Assembly (NCBI GenBank): GCA_046758005.1
Contig: JBHHZJ010000004.1
Span: 1-64,000 of the forward strand
Direction of reading: 5' to 3'
From: JBHHZJ01 sp046758005
GTDB taxonomy: Bacteria > Pseudomonadota > Alphaproteobacteria > Kiloniellales > J153
Length of the DNA stretch: 64,000 bases
Both the position numbers and the translations under genes were made by a program. Of this stretch, positions 53,900 to 63,574 are shown one piece after another. Every line of letters starts with the position of its first letter. The first letter of the stretch is position 1. The notes beneath the pieces are model-generated. The model saw only the letters and a list, made by a program, of their open reading frames with translations. It was not told the DNA's origin and ran no database searches.

Positions 53900-53976
53900 C
53901 GCTTTGCACGGTGTCGCCGCCTTTCGGAGGTCCTTCACACCCGCCTTGATGCCCGCGCCGGCCCGGCCCGAACCGG

Positions 53977-54354
53977 CTACGACATCCTTGGCGGATCGCT
54001 GAAAAACTCCCCGATCACTTCTTTCTTGGTGTCGATCGAGACCTGGGACAGCGCCATGGCCTTGCCGTGCTGGGTCCAGCCCATCTTGAGGTAGACGGTC
54101 TTCTCCAGGCGCAGGATGTCCATGTAGGCGCGGTAATGGGCGATATCGAGGTGGGCGGTCGCGGTCTGCGCCTCGAAATCGCCGGTCGGCTTGGGCGGCT
54201 CGTCCGCGCCGTAGGCCTCGAACACGGCGACGGCCCGGTTGGCGTTGTCGTCGTCGTACAGGCGCACGGTGATGTAGGAGTGCGCGTGGTCCGCGGCCCG
54301 CTTGGTGAGCACCTGGACCGTGTACCTGGTGATTCGGTGAACCGTGATGGACAT
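53977..54354 (-). CDS. Small soluble protein of unknown function
   Basis: 125 residues, cytoplasmic, no membrane segment. It looks beta-rich in the first half (VHRITRYTVQVLTKRAADHA, YITVRLYDDD) with a FEAYGADEPP turn. No family was recognised. It is last in the leftward run behind the aminotransferase gene (114 bases) and may be cotranscribed with it. The ribosome-binding site is weak. Conservation with that operon elsewhere would support a role in amine catabolism. Confidence 0.6.
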   Translation of the reverse strand: MSITVHRITRYTVQVLTKRAADHAHSYITVRLYDDDNANRAVAVFEAYGADEPPKPTGDFEAQTATAHLDIAHYRAYMDILRLEKTVYLKMGWTQHGKAMALSQVSIDTKKEVIGEFFSDPPRMS

Positions 54355-54468
54355 TTCGTGGCGCTCGCTCGCTCAACCTGACCCGCATGGTCAGACGGTG
54401 GTGGACGGCCATCGCCCGGCGCCCACCGCCCTCCCCTCTCGCTGGAAGGCCGGTCACGGGGGGATTCG

Positions 54469-55788
54469 TCAGTGCGTCTTCAGCACCTCGCGCAGCTTGG
54501 TGAACAACTCGTCGATGTGCCTTTCTTCGCAGATGAGCGGTGGTGAAACCAGCACGGTGTCGCCGGTCAGCTTGACGATGAGCCCGGCGTCGTAAAGCTG
54601 CTGCGTCACCGCCAACCCGCGCAGGCCGGGCGCGTCCTTGGGTGCGAGGTCGATGCCGCCCAGCATGCCGTAGCCGCGGATGTCGGTCACCACGGCCAGG
54701 TCCTGCAGCGCGTACAGGGCCTCGAGGAAGGACGGTGACATCCTGGCCGCTCTCTCCACGAGCTGCTCCCGCTCGAAGATGTCCCGGGTGCTGATGGCCG
54801 CCGCCGTCGCGACCGGGCAGCCGGAGTAGGTGTAGCCGTGGAACAGCTCGACCGAGGTCTCCGGCACGGCGCTCGTGATCGTCTCGTAGATCCGGTCGCT
54901 CACAGCCACCGCGCCCATGGGCACGACACCGTTGGTCAGCGCCTTGGCCATGGTGATCATGTCCGGCACGGTGCCGAAGCTGTCGGAGCCGAACTGTTTT
55001 CCCGTCCGTCCGAAGGCGCAGATCACCTCGTCGAAGATGAGCAGGATGTGGTGCCGGTCGCAGATCTCCCGCAGACGGCTGAGATAGCCCTTGGGCGGGA
55101 CCAAGCAGCCCGTCGAGCCCGCGATCGGCTCGACGATGCAGGCGGCGATGGAATCGGGGCCGTGCAGGTCCACGAAGCGTTGCAGGTCATCGGCGAGCTC
55201 CGCCCCGGTCTCGGGCTGACCCACGGTAAACCTGTGTTCGGGCAGGAGGGTGTGACGCAGGTGCAGGACGCCGGGCAGGCCCAGCCCGAAGGCCTGCTTG
55301 TTCTTCACCATGCCGGCGACCGAAACCCCGCCGAAGTTGACGCCGTGGTAGGCGCGCTCGCGCCCGACCAGGCGCATGCGTTGCCCCTCGCCGCGGGCCC
55401 TGTGGTAGGCGAGCGCGATTTTGAGCGCGCTGTCCACGGCCTCGGAGCCGGAATTGGCGAAGAACACGTGGTTCAGGTCGCCCGGAGTGATCGCCGCAAG
55501 GCGCCGGGACAGCTCGAAGCTGCCGGGGGTGCCGTACTGGAACGGCGGGGCGTAATCCAGCTCGATCAGCGTGCCCTGCACGGCCTCGGCGATCTCGCGC
55601 CGCCCATGGCCGGCGGCCACGCAGAACAGGCCCGCGGAGCCGTCGAGGACCTTGTCGCCCTTGTGGGTCGTGTAGTACATGCCCTCTGCGCCGACGATGA
55701 GGCGCGGGTTCGCCTTGAAATGCCGGTTCGCGGTGAACGGCATCCAGTGCTGCTCGAGCGAGTTGGGGATCTTCGGTATCGTCGTCAT
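54469..55788 (-). CDS. Omega-amino acid:pyruvate aminotransferase (class III)
   Basis: 439 residues. Class III PLP aminotransferase: N-terminal HWMPFTANRHFKANPRLI, GSEAVDSALKIA, the PLP-binding FDEVICAFGRTG, Lys in MITMAKALTNGVVPMG, and substrate region HGYTYSGCPVA. The pattern follows the beta-alanine/omega-amino acid:pyruvate group. Beta-alanine is the safest substrate. Taurine is a good candidate because alanine dehydrogenase (to recycle pyruvate) is in the same unit and xsc is 20 kb away, but substrate choice cannot be read reliably. Confidence 0.9.
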   Translation of the reverse strand: MTTIPKIPNSLEQHWMPFTANRHFKANPRLIVGAEGMYYTTHKGDKVLDGSAGLFCVAAGHGRREIAEAVQGTLIELDYAPPFQYGTPGSFELSRRLAAITPGDLNHVFFANSGSEAVDSALKIALAYHRARGEGQRMRLVGRERAYHGVNFGGVSVAGMVKNKQAFGLGLPGVLHLRHTLLPEHRFTVGQPETGAELADDLQRFVDLHGPDSIAACIVEPIAGSTGCLVPPKGYLSRLREICDRHHILLIFDEVICAFGRTGKQFGSDSFGTVPDMITMAKALTNGVVPMGAVAVSDRIYETITSAVPETSVELFHGYTYSGCPVATAAAISTRDIFEREQLVERAARMSPSFLEALYALQDLAVVTDIRGYGMLGGIDLAPKDAPGLRGLAVTQQLYDAGLIVKLTGDTVLVSPPLICEERHIDELFTKLREVLKTH

Positions 55789-55948
55789 GAGCGTGGCCTG
55801 TTCAGCGGGAGGTGCAGCCCGGACAGCTTAGTCTCGGGGGCCATTTGCGGCCTAGGACCAGTTCGCCGATTTCTTTGAGGCCAAGGGACCCGGCCCGGCC
55901 GGGGCTTCGTGTGGGCCAGGGCGCGCCCCCCCGGGCGCGCTCGCCCGG

Positions 55949-57256
55949 CTACCAGTACGCGAGCGCGTCCTTGTACAGGCCGGCCAGCTCGTCCTTGCTG
56001 ATCGTCCGGGGCGCGTTGTCGAGCAGCCGCCTCTGCGGGAATGCAGCCGCGGCGAGCGCCGGGATATCGTCCGTGGTGTAGCCGACGCCGCCGATGCCGT
56101 TCGGCATCCCGGTGGTCTTCATGAGCGAGACGACCTGCCCAGCCAGCACCGCGCCGGCGTCCTCCTCCCCTGCCCCGCGGGTGTCCGCGCCCAGCCAGCT
56201 CGCGGCCTCCAGGTGGCGGTCCGGGCAGGCCGGCGCGGTGAACCGGAACACCGACGGCGCGTTGACGATGACCGACATGCCGTGCGGCACGATCGGGCCG
56301 CTGTCCGGGTAGCCTTCCGGGTGGAACGCGCGGACCATACCCGAGACCGAATACGACATGCCGTGCGGCGCGTGGCAGCCGGCGTTGCCGAAGGCGATGC
56401 CGGCGAGCGTGGCGGCCCACATGAGCTGCGTGCGCGCCTCGTGATCGCCGGCGTCCTTGATCGCGCGAACCAGATAATGGCCCAGGATCCGCAGCGCCTC
56501 CCGGCAGCCCAGGTCGCTCCACGGGTTGGCGCCCTGGCTCATGGGGCGCAGGCTCGGGCGCGCCGGCGCCTTGCGCTTGGCGTAGGCAAGCGCCGTATAG
56601 GATTCCAGGGCGTGAGACAGCACGTCGAAGGCGCTGGCCGCGACCACGTTTTTCGGCAAGGTGTAGGTGCAGGTCGGGTCGATGAGCGCCATGGTCGGGC
56701 GCAGGCGTCGGTGGACGATTCCCGTCTTGGCGTGCATCGACAGAAGATCGAAGATCGCGATGCCGGTGCATTCGCTGCCGGTCCCGGAGGTGGTCGGACA
56801 GGCGATGTGCGGCTTGAGCGGTCCCGGCACCGGCTGGCCCGCCCCGATTGGCGCGTTCACGTAGGTGAGCAAGTCCGCCGGAAACGTGGAGTAGAGGTTG
56901 GCCGCCTTGCAGGTGTCCATGACCGAGCCGCCGCCCACCGAGACGAACCCGTCGAATGCGCCCTCCCGGGCGAAGCGCGCCGCGGTCAGGAAGGACTCGT
57001 CGGTCGGCTCGACGCGCACCTCGTCGTAGACGACAACGTCGATCCCCGCCTGCTCGAGCGAGCGACGGACGATGGCCGCATGCTCGAGGCCGGCCAGTAC
57101 ATTGTCCGTGATCAGCGCCGCGCGCTTGATGCCCAGCGCGGCCGCGTGGTCGCCCGCTTCGGCCAGGACCCCGCCGCCAAAGGCGATCGAAGAGGTGTCG
57201 ACCGAGAAGGCGCCGTCCCCGCCCTCGGCCGGCGCGTAATAGTGACAGCAAACCAC
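55949..57256 (-). CDS. Iron-dependent hydroxyacid-oxoacid transhydrogenase-like alcohol dehydrogenase
   Basis: 435 residues from GTG. Group III Fe-ADH fold with the NAD-binding GGGSVMDTCKAANLY, the segment PTTSGTGSE, and iron-site His/Asp in the SAFDVLSHALESYTA and NAGCHAPHGMSYSVSG region. It resembles eukaryotic ADHFE1 (HOT), which transfers hydride from 4-hydroxybutyrate-type hydroxyacids to 2-oxoglutarate. Ribosome-binding site weak. It lies 28 bases behind ald in the amine-catabolism unit. Confidence 0.82.
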   Translation of the reverse strand: MVCCHYYAPAEGGDGAFSVDTSSIAFGGGVLAEAGDHAAALGIKRAALITDNVLAGLEHAAIVRRSLEQAGIDVVVYDEVRVEPTDESFLTAARFAREGAFDGFVSVGGGSVMDTCKAANLYSTFPADLLTYVNAPIGAGQPVPGPLKPHIACPTTSGTGSECTGIAIFDLLSMHAKTGIVHRRLRPTMALIDPTCTYTLPKNVVAASAFDVLSHALESYTALAYAKRKAPARPSLRPMSQGANPWSDLGCREALRILGHYLVRAIKDAGDHEARTQLMWAATLAGIAFGNAGCHAPHGMSYSVSGMVRAFHPEGYPDSGPIVPHGMSVIVNAPSVFRFTAPACPDRHLEAASWLGADTRGAGEEDAGAVLAGQVVSLMKTTGMPNGIGGVGYTTDDIPALAAAAFPQRRLLDNAPRTISKDELAGLYKDALAYW

Positions 57257-57284
57257 GATGGTATCCTACGCCGCCGCGCGCGTC

Positions 57285-58403
57285 TTACAAGTCCGCCGCC
57301 TCCTCGGGGGCCGTGTAGGGCAGTCCGTGCGCCGCGGCGACGGCCCTGTAGGTCACCTTCCCGAAGGCCACGTTGAGTCCGTTCTTCAGGTGCGGGTCGT
57401 CCGCGAGCGCCCGGCGGTAGCCCTTGTCGGCCAGGGCGAGGGTGAAGGGCAGCGTGGCGTTGTTGAGCGCGAAGGTCGAGGTGCGCGCGACCGCGCCGGG
57501 CATGTTGGTCACGCAGTAATGCACCACGCCGTCCTCGACGTAGGTCGGATCGGTGTGGTTGGTGGGCCGCGAGGTCTCCGAACAGCCGCCCTGGTCGATG
57601 GCGATGTCCACGAACACGGAGCCGGGGCGCATCCGCCGGACCATGTCGCGGGTGACGAGCTTGGGCGCCGCCGCTCCGGGAACGAGCACGGCCCCGACCA
57701 CAAGGTCGGCGCCGATGACGTGGGTCTCGATCGAATCCACGGTCGAATAGATCGTGTTCAGCATCGGCCCGAACTGCAGGTCGAGCGCGTAGAGCCGCTC
57801 CAGGCTCTTGTCGATGACGGTGACGTGCGCTTCCATGCCCATGGCCATGCGCGCCGCGTTGGTCCCCGATACGCCGCCCCCGATGATGACCACGCGCGCC
57901 GCGGCCACGCCGGGAACGCCGCCGAGCAGCATGCCCGACCCGCCCTGTTCCTTTTCCAGGCAGTGGGCGCCGACCTGGACCGACATGCGGCCGGCGACCT
58001 CGCTCATGGGCGCGAGCAGCGGCAGGCCGCCGCGCGGGCTGGTCACGGTCTCGTAGGCGATGGCGATGCAGCCGGACTCCATCAACCCGCGGGTCTGCGC
58101 CAGGTCCGGCGCCAAGTGCAGGTACGTGAACAACACCTGGCCCTCGCGCAGCATGGCGTATTCACTGGCCAGCGGCTCCTTCACCTTCACGATCATGTCG
58201 GCCTTGGCGAAGATCTCCTCGGCGCTGTCGACGACCTCGGCGCCGGCGCCGCGGTAGGCCTCGTCGTCGAAACCGATGCCCGCCCCGGCGTTGCTCTCCA
58301 CGATCACCGCCTGTCCGTGGTGCACCAGTTCGCGCACCGACGCCGGCACCAGGCCGACGCGGTATTCCTCGACCTTGATCTCCTTCGGAACCCCTATGAG
58401 CAT
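57285..58403 (-). CDS. ald: Alanine dehydrogenase
   Basis: 372 residues, usual length. N-terminal MLIGVPKEIKVEEYRVGL, the substrate region FTYLHLAPD (His) and KVKEPL (Lys), then the NAD-binding GGGVSGTNAARMAMGM. It deaminates L-alanine to pyruvate and ammonia with NAD. Beside an omega-aminotransferase that forms alanine from pyruvate, it would regenerate the acceptor and release ammonium, as in classical taurine or beta-alanine catabolism. Confidence 0.95.
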   Translation of the reverse strand: MLIGVPKEIKVEEYRVGLVPASVRELVHHGQAVIVESNAGAGIGFDDEAYRGAGAEVVDSAEEIFAKADMIVKVKEPLASEYAMLREGQVLFTYLHLAPDLAQTRGLMESGCIAIAYETVTSPRGGLPLLAPMSEVAGRMSVQVGAHCLEKEQGGSGMLLGGVPGVAAARVVIIGGGVSGTNAARMAMGMEAHVTVIDKSLERLYALDLQFGPMLNTIYSTVDSIETHVIGADLVVGAVLVPGAAAPKLVTRDMVRRMRPGSVFVDIAIDQGGCSETSRPTNHTDPTYVEDGVVHYCVTNMPGAVARTSTFALNNATLPFTLALADKGYRRALADDPHLKNGLNVAFGKVTYRAVAAAHGLPYTAPEEAADL

Positions 58404-58474
58404 GGCCCTCGCTCTCCCCTCTGGTCACGGAACGTTCGAACGACGTTTCCATCCTGCGGCGCGGAACGATCCTC

Positions 58475-60922
58475 TCACGCCCGCACGCGCTCGCCCTTCG
58501 GATCGTACAGCGGCCGTAGACTGGCGATTGCCGAGAATCGTTCGCCGGCGACCTCGATCTCGTAGCGCCCCGACTCGATGAAGGCGGCATCGACCCCGTC
58601 CGGGTGGCGGACGTAACCGAGGCCCACGGCGCGGCCGAGCGTGTGTCCGTAGTTGCCGGAGGTGACGTAGCCGACGAGCGCGCCGTCGCGGTAGATCGGC
58701 TCGTTGTGGTAGAGCAAGGGCTCGGGGTCCTCCAGGGCGAACTGGACCAGTCGTTTCTTGACCCCCTGCTCCTTCTGGCGCAGCAGCGCCTCGCGGCCGA
58801 TGAAGGGCACGTTCTTGTCGAACCGGCAGGCGAAGCCGAGACCGGCCTCGAGCGGCGTGTCCTCGTTCGTGATGTCGTGGCCCCAATGCCGGTAGGCCTT
58901 CTCCAGGCGGCAGGAGTCGAGTACGTGCATGCCGGCGAGCTTGAGGTCGAAGGCCTCGCCGCGGGCCAGGATCTCGTCGAATACGCCGCGGGCGAACTCG
59001 CTGGGCACGTAGATCTCCCAGCCCAACTCGCCGACATAGGTGATGCGCAGGGCGCGCGCCGTGGCGTAGCCGATGTCGATCTCCTGCGCGGCGCCGAACG
59101 CAAAGGCCTCGTTCGACAGATCGGCCTCGCTGACCTGGGATAGAAGCGCGCGGCTGTTCGGCCCCATGAGCCCGAGAACGGCGTAGGCCGACGTCACGTC
59201 GGCCACCGTAACGCGGGCCTCCGGCGGGATGTTGCGCTCGAGCCAGTGCCGGTCGCGCCGCGCCACGGCGGCCCCCGTGACCACCATGTAGCGGTCCTCG
59301 GCTAGGCGGGTCACGGTCAGGTCGGCCTCGATGCCGCCGCGCTCGTTGAGCCACTGGGTATACACGACCTTGCCTGGGGGCACCGCCATGTCGTTGGCGC
59401 AGATGCGCTGCAGCACCGCTTCCGCGTCCGGCCCTTGGACCAGGAACTTTGCGAACGAGCTCTGATCGAACAGCGCGACGGCCTCGCGCACCGCCCGGTG
59501 CTCGGCCGCCGCGTACGGGAACCAGTTCTGCCGCTTGTAGCTGTATTCGTACTTCGGCTCGACGCCCTGCGGCGCGAACCAGTTGGCCCGCTCCCAACCC
59601 GCCACTTCGCCGAAGCACGCGCCGTGCTCCTCGAGGCGCTCGTGCAGGGGCGAGGTGCGCACGCCGCGCGCCGTCTCGTACTGCCGATACGGCCAGTGCA
59701 GATCGTACAGCAAGCCCAGCGCCTCGGCGGCGCGGTGGAAAAGATAGACCCGGTTGTTCTGGAACGGCTGCATGCGCCGAATGTCCAGCTCGGAAAGGTC
59801 GAAAGGCGCCTGCCCGCCGACAATCCATTCGGCGAGCGCCTTGCCGGCCCCGCCCGACGACTGGATACCGATCGAGTTGAACCCGGCGGCGACATAGAAA
59901 TTGCGCAACTCCGGGGCCTCGCCGAGCATGTAGCGGTTGTCCGGCGTGAAGCTTTCGGGCCCGTTGAAGAACTTGCGGATACCGACTTCCTGCAGGGCCG
60001 GGACACGGTGCATGGCGCCCTCGAGCACCGGCATGAAGTGATCCATGTCCTGCGGAAGCTCGTCGAAGCAGAAGTCCTCCGGGATGCCGTCCATGCCCCA
60101 GGGCTTGGCCTTGCGCTCGAAGGCACCGATCAGGAGCTTGCCGGCATCCTCCTTGTAATAGGCGCAGCCGTCCATGTCCCGCAGCACCGGCAGATCCGGC
60201 GCCACCTCGTCCATCGGCTCGGTCACCACGTAGAAGTGCTCGCAAGCGTGCAGCGGCACGTTCACGCCGCACATCGAGCCGACCTCGCGCGCCCACATGC
60301 CGGCACAGTTGACGACATATTCCGCCTTGATGTCGCCGCGCCCGGTCTCGACCCCGGTGACCCGGCCGCCCGCCGTGGTGATTCCGGTGACCTTCGTATC
60401 CTCGCAGAGCCGGGCCCCGCCCATGCGCGCGCCCTTGGCCAGGGCCATCGCCGCGTCGGCCGGGTTGATCTGGCCGTCGTTTGGAAAATAGACGGCGCCC
60501 AAAACGTCGTCGACGTTGAGGATCGGATACCGCGCCCGTGCCTCCTCCGGCGTGATCAGCGCCACCTCGACGCCGCAGACTTTCGCAAGGTCCGCGCTGC
60601 GCCGGTGTTCTTCCCAGCGCGCCTCGTTGGTCGCAATCCCGATGCTGCCGTTTTGCTTCAGGCCGGTCGCCTGCCCGGTTTCGTCTTCGAGCGATTTGAA
60701 GAGCGTCATCGAGTACCGGGCCAGACGCGTCAGCGTATAACCGCCCAGGACCTCGCGCACCAACCCGGCCGCGTGCCAGGTCGTGCCGCAGGTCAGTTTC
60801 TTGCGCTCCAGCAGCACCACGTCGCGCCAGCCCAGCTTGGTCAAGTGATAGGCCAGCGAGCAGCCAACGATTCCGCCGCCAATGATGACAACACGCGCTT
60901 CACTCGGTAACGGCTTCGTCAC
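58475..60922 (-). CDS. Dimethylglycine/sarcosine dehydrogenase-like flavoprotein with GcvT domains
   Basis: 815 residues. FAD-binding VVIIGGGIVGCSLAYHL at the N-terminus. His50 in TCGTTWHAAGL matches the covalent-flavin His of dimethylglycine dehydrogenase. A DAO domain to about 370 and a middle domain lead to C-terminal GcvT folate-binding domains (about 430-810) with GLMGPNSRALL and GIEADLTVTRL. It would oxidatively demethylate an N-methylated glycine and pass the methyl to tetrahydrofolate. A GTG start with agggagg 7 bases upstream was preferred over an ATG 30 bases earlier. First in the leftward amine unit. Confidence 0.88.
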   Translation of the reverse strand: MTKPLPSEARVVIIGGGIVGCSLAYHLTKLGWRDVVLLERKKLTCGTTWHAAGLVREVLGGYTLTRLARYSMTLFKSLEDETGQATGLKQNGSIGIATNEARWEEHRRSADLAKVCGVEVALITPEEARARYPILNVDDVLGAVYFPNDGQINPADAAMALAKGARMGGARLCEDTKVTGITTAGGRVTGVETGRGDIKAEYVVNCAGMWAREVGSMCGVNVPLHACEHFYVVTEPMDEVAPDLPVLRDMDGCAYYKEDAGKLLIGAFERKAKPWGMDGIPEDFCFDELPQDMDHFMPVLEGAMHRVPALQEVGIRKFFNGPESFTPDNRYMLGEAPELRNFYVAAGFNSIGIQSSGGAGKALAEWIVGGQAPFDLSELDIRRMQPFQNNRVYLFHRAAEALGLLYDLHWPYRQYETARGVRTSPLHERLEEHGACFGEVAGWERANWFAPQGVEPKYEYSYKRQNWFPYAAAEHRAVREAVALFDQSSFAKFLVQGPDAEAVLQRICANDMAVPPGKVVYTQWLNERGGIEADLTVTRLAEDRYMVVTGAAVARRDRHWLERNIPPEARVTVADVTSAYAVLGLMGPNSRALLSQVSEADLSNEAFAFGAAQEIDIGYATARALRITYVGELGWEIYVPSEFARGVFDEILARGEAFDLKLAGMHVLDSCRLEKAYRHWGHDITNEDTPLEAGLGFACRFDKNVPFIGREALLRQKEQGVKKRLVQFALEDPEPLLYHNEPIYRDGALVGYVTSGNYGHTLGRAVGLGYVRHPDGVDAAFIESGRYEIEVAGERFSAIASLRPLYDPKGERVRA

Positions 60923-61061
60923 CGCAACGACCTCCCTTTTGGCACGCGGCATAATCCACGCAGGCTGAGCCTATTCCGGGATCAAGGTGTGGGCTAGGGC
61001 CAGTTGGACCTTTCTTGTGAGGCCACGAAACCGGCGGGTCGGGGCGGGTCGGCCGCGCCGC

Positions 61062-61880
61062 TCAGCCGCCGCCGGGCGCGCCGAACAAGGCCTCGTGAAG
61101 AGCCCGCCAGGACGCCTCGTCGGGAGCGATCAGCAGTCCCGGCGCGCGGTAGCTGCGGCCGCCATAGGACGTGCCGTCGAGGGTGCAGGCCACGCCCCCG
61201 GCCTCCCGGTGGATCAGGGTCCCCGGCACGTGGTCCCACGGCATCAGCTTCGTGAACAGGGAGAAGTGCGTCTGCGCCGTGGCTAGGCGCAGGTACTCGT
61301 GCCCGGCGCAGCTCAGGCTCCTAATGGCGCCGACCCGGTCGCGCCGGGCCCGGACGCACCGCGCCAGCTCCGGCCGGGCGAAGATTCCCGCATGCAGCGT
61401 GCCGCGCATCTCGCGCAGGCCTGCCGGCGCGGCCACCCGCAGGCGCCGGCCGGCCAGCCACGCGCCCGCGCCACGCTCGGCGGTCGCGCTCCGGCCCTGC
61501 ACGGGATAGTGGATCCACGCCGCCGCCGTCTCGCCGTCTCGCACAAGGCCCGCCATCACGGCGAAGACCGGACGGCCGCGGGCGAAGTTGCCGGTGCCGT
61601 CGATCGGGTCGACGACCCAGACGGGGTCGCGGTCAAGCAGCCTTTCCAGATTGCCGGGGTCGGCGGCGGTGGCCTCCTCTCCGACGACGTGCGACCCGGG
61701 CAGCAGGTCGAGGAGCCTCCGGCTGATCGTCTTTTCGGCCTCGACGTCCGCGATGGTCACGAGCTCTCCGCCGCGCTTCTCTCGGATCTCGTCGTCGCGT
61801 AGCGCCTGGAACCTGGGCAGGATCTCTTCGGCCGCCGTTTCCTCCAGAATGCGCGTGACGGCCTCGATGTCGAACGCCAT
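61062..61880 (-). CDS. Inositol-monophosphatase-family phosphatase
   Basis: 272 residues. Metal motifs VVGEEAT and WVVDPIDGTGNFARG, and C-terminal PWDHVPGTL. The family includes SuhB, histidinol-phosphatase and 3'(2'),5'-bisphosphate nucleotidases; the substrate cannot be read from motifs alone. The longest frame extends 48 bases upstream, but the ATG before AFDIEAV fits the family. It follows hflX (70 bases) on the same strand. Confidence 0.88.
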   Translation of the reverse strand: MAFDIEAVTRILEETAAEEILPRFQALRDDEIREKRGGELVTIADVEAEKTISRRLLDLLPGSHVVGEEATAADPGNLERLLDRDPVWVVDPIDGTGNFARGRPVFAVMAGLVRDGETAAAWIHYPVQGRSATAERGAGAWLAGRRLRVAAPAGLREMRGTLHAGIFARPELARCVRARRDRVGAIRSLSCAGHEYLRLATAQTHFSLFTKLMPWDHVPGTLIHREAGGVACTLDGTSYGGRSYRAPGLLIAPDEASWRALHEALFGAPGGG

Positions 61881-61950
61881 GGGGGAACCGCGCCGCTGTC
61901 CGCGCTCACTCGGGAAACGGGGTTGCAAGGAATCTTGCCGCCCGGCGCGC

Positions 61951-63207
61951 TCAGGCGTCGCCGCGCTGCTCGCGCTGCTGGCGCCGGCGGAACCGGGCCA
62001 GACTCGCGGTATCGAGGCTGATGCGCAGGTGGGCGAACCGCCGGTCGTCGCGCCGCTGCACGACCTGGCCGTGATCGTAGAGCCAGGCGATGGCCGCGCC
62101 GTCGTTGAGGTCCACCGCGAGATCGACGAGGCGCCGCTCCTTGGTCAGACGCCGGTCGATCAAGGCCAGGAGTTCGGGTGCGCCTTCGCCCGTCACCGCG
62201 GAGCAGAGGACCTGGTTTCTGTCCCGTCCGGTGCGAGCGCGCAAGGCCGCGCGCGCGGCCTCGTCGAGCAGGTCGATCTTGTTGAGAACCTCGATCATTC
62301 CCTCCTCGATCCGCTCACCGAGGCCGAGGCCCTCCAGCACGGCCTGTACGTCGCGGCGGTGCGCCTCGGTGTCGGCGTGCGAGACGTCGCGCACGTGGAG
62401 GATCAGGTCGGCTTCGATCACCTCCTCCAGCGTGGCGCGGAAGGCGGCGATGAGGTCGGTGGGCAGGTGGGAAATGAAGCCGACCGTGTCGGACAGGATG
62501 ATCTCCAGGCCCGAGGGCAGCCGGAGCCGCCGCATCGTCGGGTCCAGGGTGGCAAACAGCAGATCCCGGGCGAAGACCTGGGCGCGGGTCAGCAGGTTGA
62601 ACAGGGTCGATTTGCCGGCGTTGGTGTAGCCGACCAGGGCGACGACGGGGTACGGCACCCGGCGGCGCGCCACGCGGTGCAACTCGCGGGTCCGCTTGAC
62701 CCGTTCCAGGTCGGATTTGATGCGGGCAATCCGATCGGTGATGATGCGTCGGTCGATCTCGAGCTGGCGCTCGCCGGGGCCGCCGAGGAAGCCGTAGCCG
62801 CCGCGTTGCCGCTCCAGGTGGGTCCAGGAGCGCACGAGACGCGAACGCTGATAGGTGAGCGCGGCCAGCTCGACCTGGAGTTGGCCCTCCTTGGTGTGGG
62901 CGCGGGCGCCGAAAATCTCGAGAATGAGGCCGGTGCGGTCGATGACCTTGCAGCGCCAGGCCCGCTCCAGGTTGCGCTGCTGGATCGGGCTGAGCGCCGT
63001 GTCGATGACGGCGAGCCCGATCTCGTTCGCCTTCGCGAACTCGGCGAAACGCTCGACCACGCCCTTGCCGAACAGGGTGGCCGGCCGGGGCCGGGCCATG
63101 GCGACGGCTTCCGCGTGAGCGACCTCGAGGCCGATGGCCCGCGCCAGGCCGACCGCCTCCTCCAGGCGCGCCTCCGGCTGCCGCGCCGGGGGCGCGGCCG
63201 AACGCAC
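61951..63207 (-). CDS. hflX: Ribosome-associated GTPase HflX
   Basis: 418 residues from GTG. N-terminal HflX domain with LFGKGVVERFAEF, DTALSPIQQRNLE and the glycine-rich GYGFLGGPGERQLEIDRR, followed by a TRAFAC GTPase with G1 GYTNAGKSTL, G3 DTVGFISHLP and G4 NKID. It splits stalled ribosomes under stress. In-frame coding-like sequence continues upstream (GRALILHP and earlier) into the end of hfq without a usual start codon, so the real protein may begin further upstream at a rare codon. Confidence 0.93.
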   Translation of the reverse strand: MRSAAPPARQPEARLEEAVGLARAIGLEVAHAEAVAMARPRPATLFGKGVVERFAEFAKANEIGLAVIDTALSPIQQRNLERAWRCKVIDRTGLILEIFGARAHTKEGQLQVELAALTYQRSRLVRSWTHLERQRGGYGFLGGPGERQLEIDRRIITDRIARIKSDLERVKRTRELHRVARRRVPYPVVALVGYTNAGKSTLFNLLTRAQVFARDLLFATLDPTMRRLRLPSGLEIILSDTVGFISHLPTDLIAAFRATLEEVIEADLILHVRDVSHADTEAHRRDVQAVLEGLGLGERIEEGMIEVLNKIDLLDEAARAALRARTGRDRNQVLCSAVTGEGAPELLALIDRRLTKERRLVDLAVDLNDGAAIAWLYDHGQVVQRRDDRRFAHLRISLDTASLARFRRRQQREQRGDA

Positions 63208-63313
63208 GACGGGGTGCAGGATCAGCGCCCGTCCGATGCTGGCCGGCCCGCCGCCGTCGCGGGCCAGCTTGGTGCCGTTGAAGCGGTCTACCCCCGCCGG
63301 GCGTTCCGTGCGC

Positions 63314-63574
63314 TTACGCGTTTTGCGCCTCCTGCTGCGCTGGCGCGGGTTCGAAGAGCTGGACCGGTGTGGCCGGCATCACCGTCGAAATGGCGTGCTT
63401 GTAAACGAGCTGCGAATGCGCGTCACGCCGAAGCAATACCGAAAAGTTGTCGAACCACGTGATGATGCCCTGCAGCTTGACGCCGTTGACGAGGAAAATG
63501 GTGACCGGGACCTTGTTCTTCCGGATGTGGTTGAGGAACACGTCCTGGACGTTTTGCGACTTTTCTGCGGCCAT
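63314..63574 (-). CDS. hfq: RNA chaperone Hfq
   Basis: 86 residues. Sm1 motif NHIRKNKVPVTIFLVNGVKL and GIITWFDNFSVLLRR, Sm2 VYKHAISTVMP. N-terminus MAAEKSQNVQDVFL is the usual alphaproteobacterial start, preceded by aggtgg. It forms a hexamer that pairs small RNAs with mRNA. The gene order hfq-hflX is conserved. Confidence 0.97.
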   Translation of the reverse strand: MAAEKSQNVQDVFLNHIRKNKVPVTIFLVNGVKLQGIITWFDNFSVLLRRDAHSQLVYKHAISTVMPATPVQLFEPAPAQQEAQNA

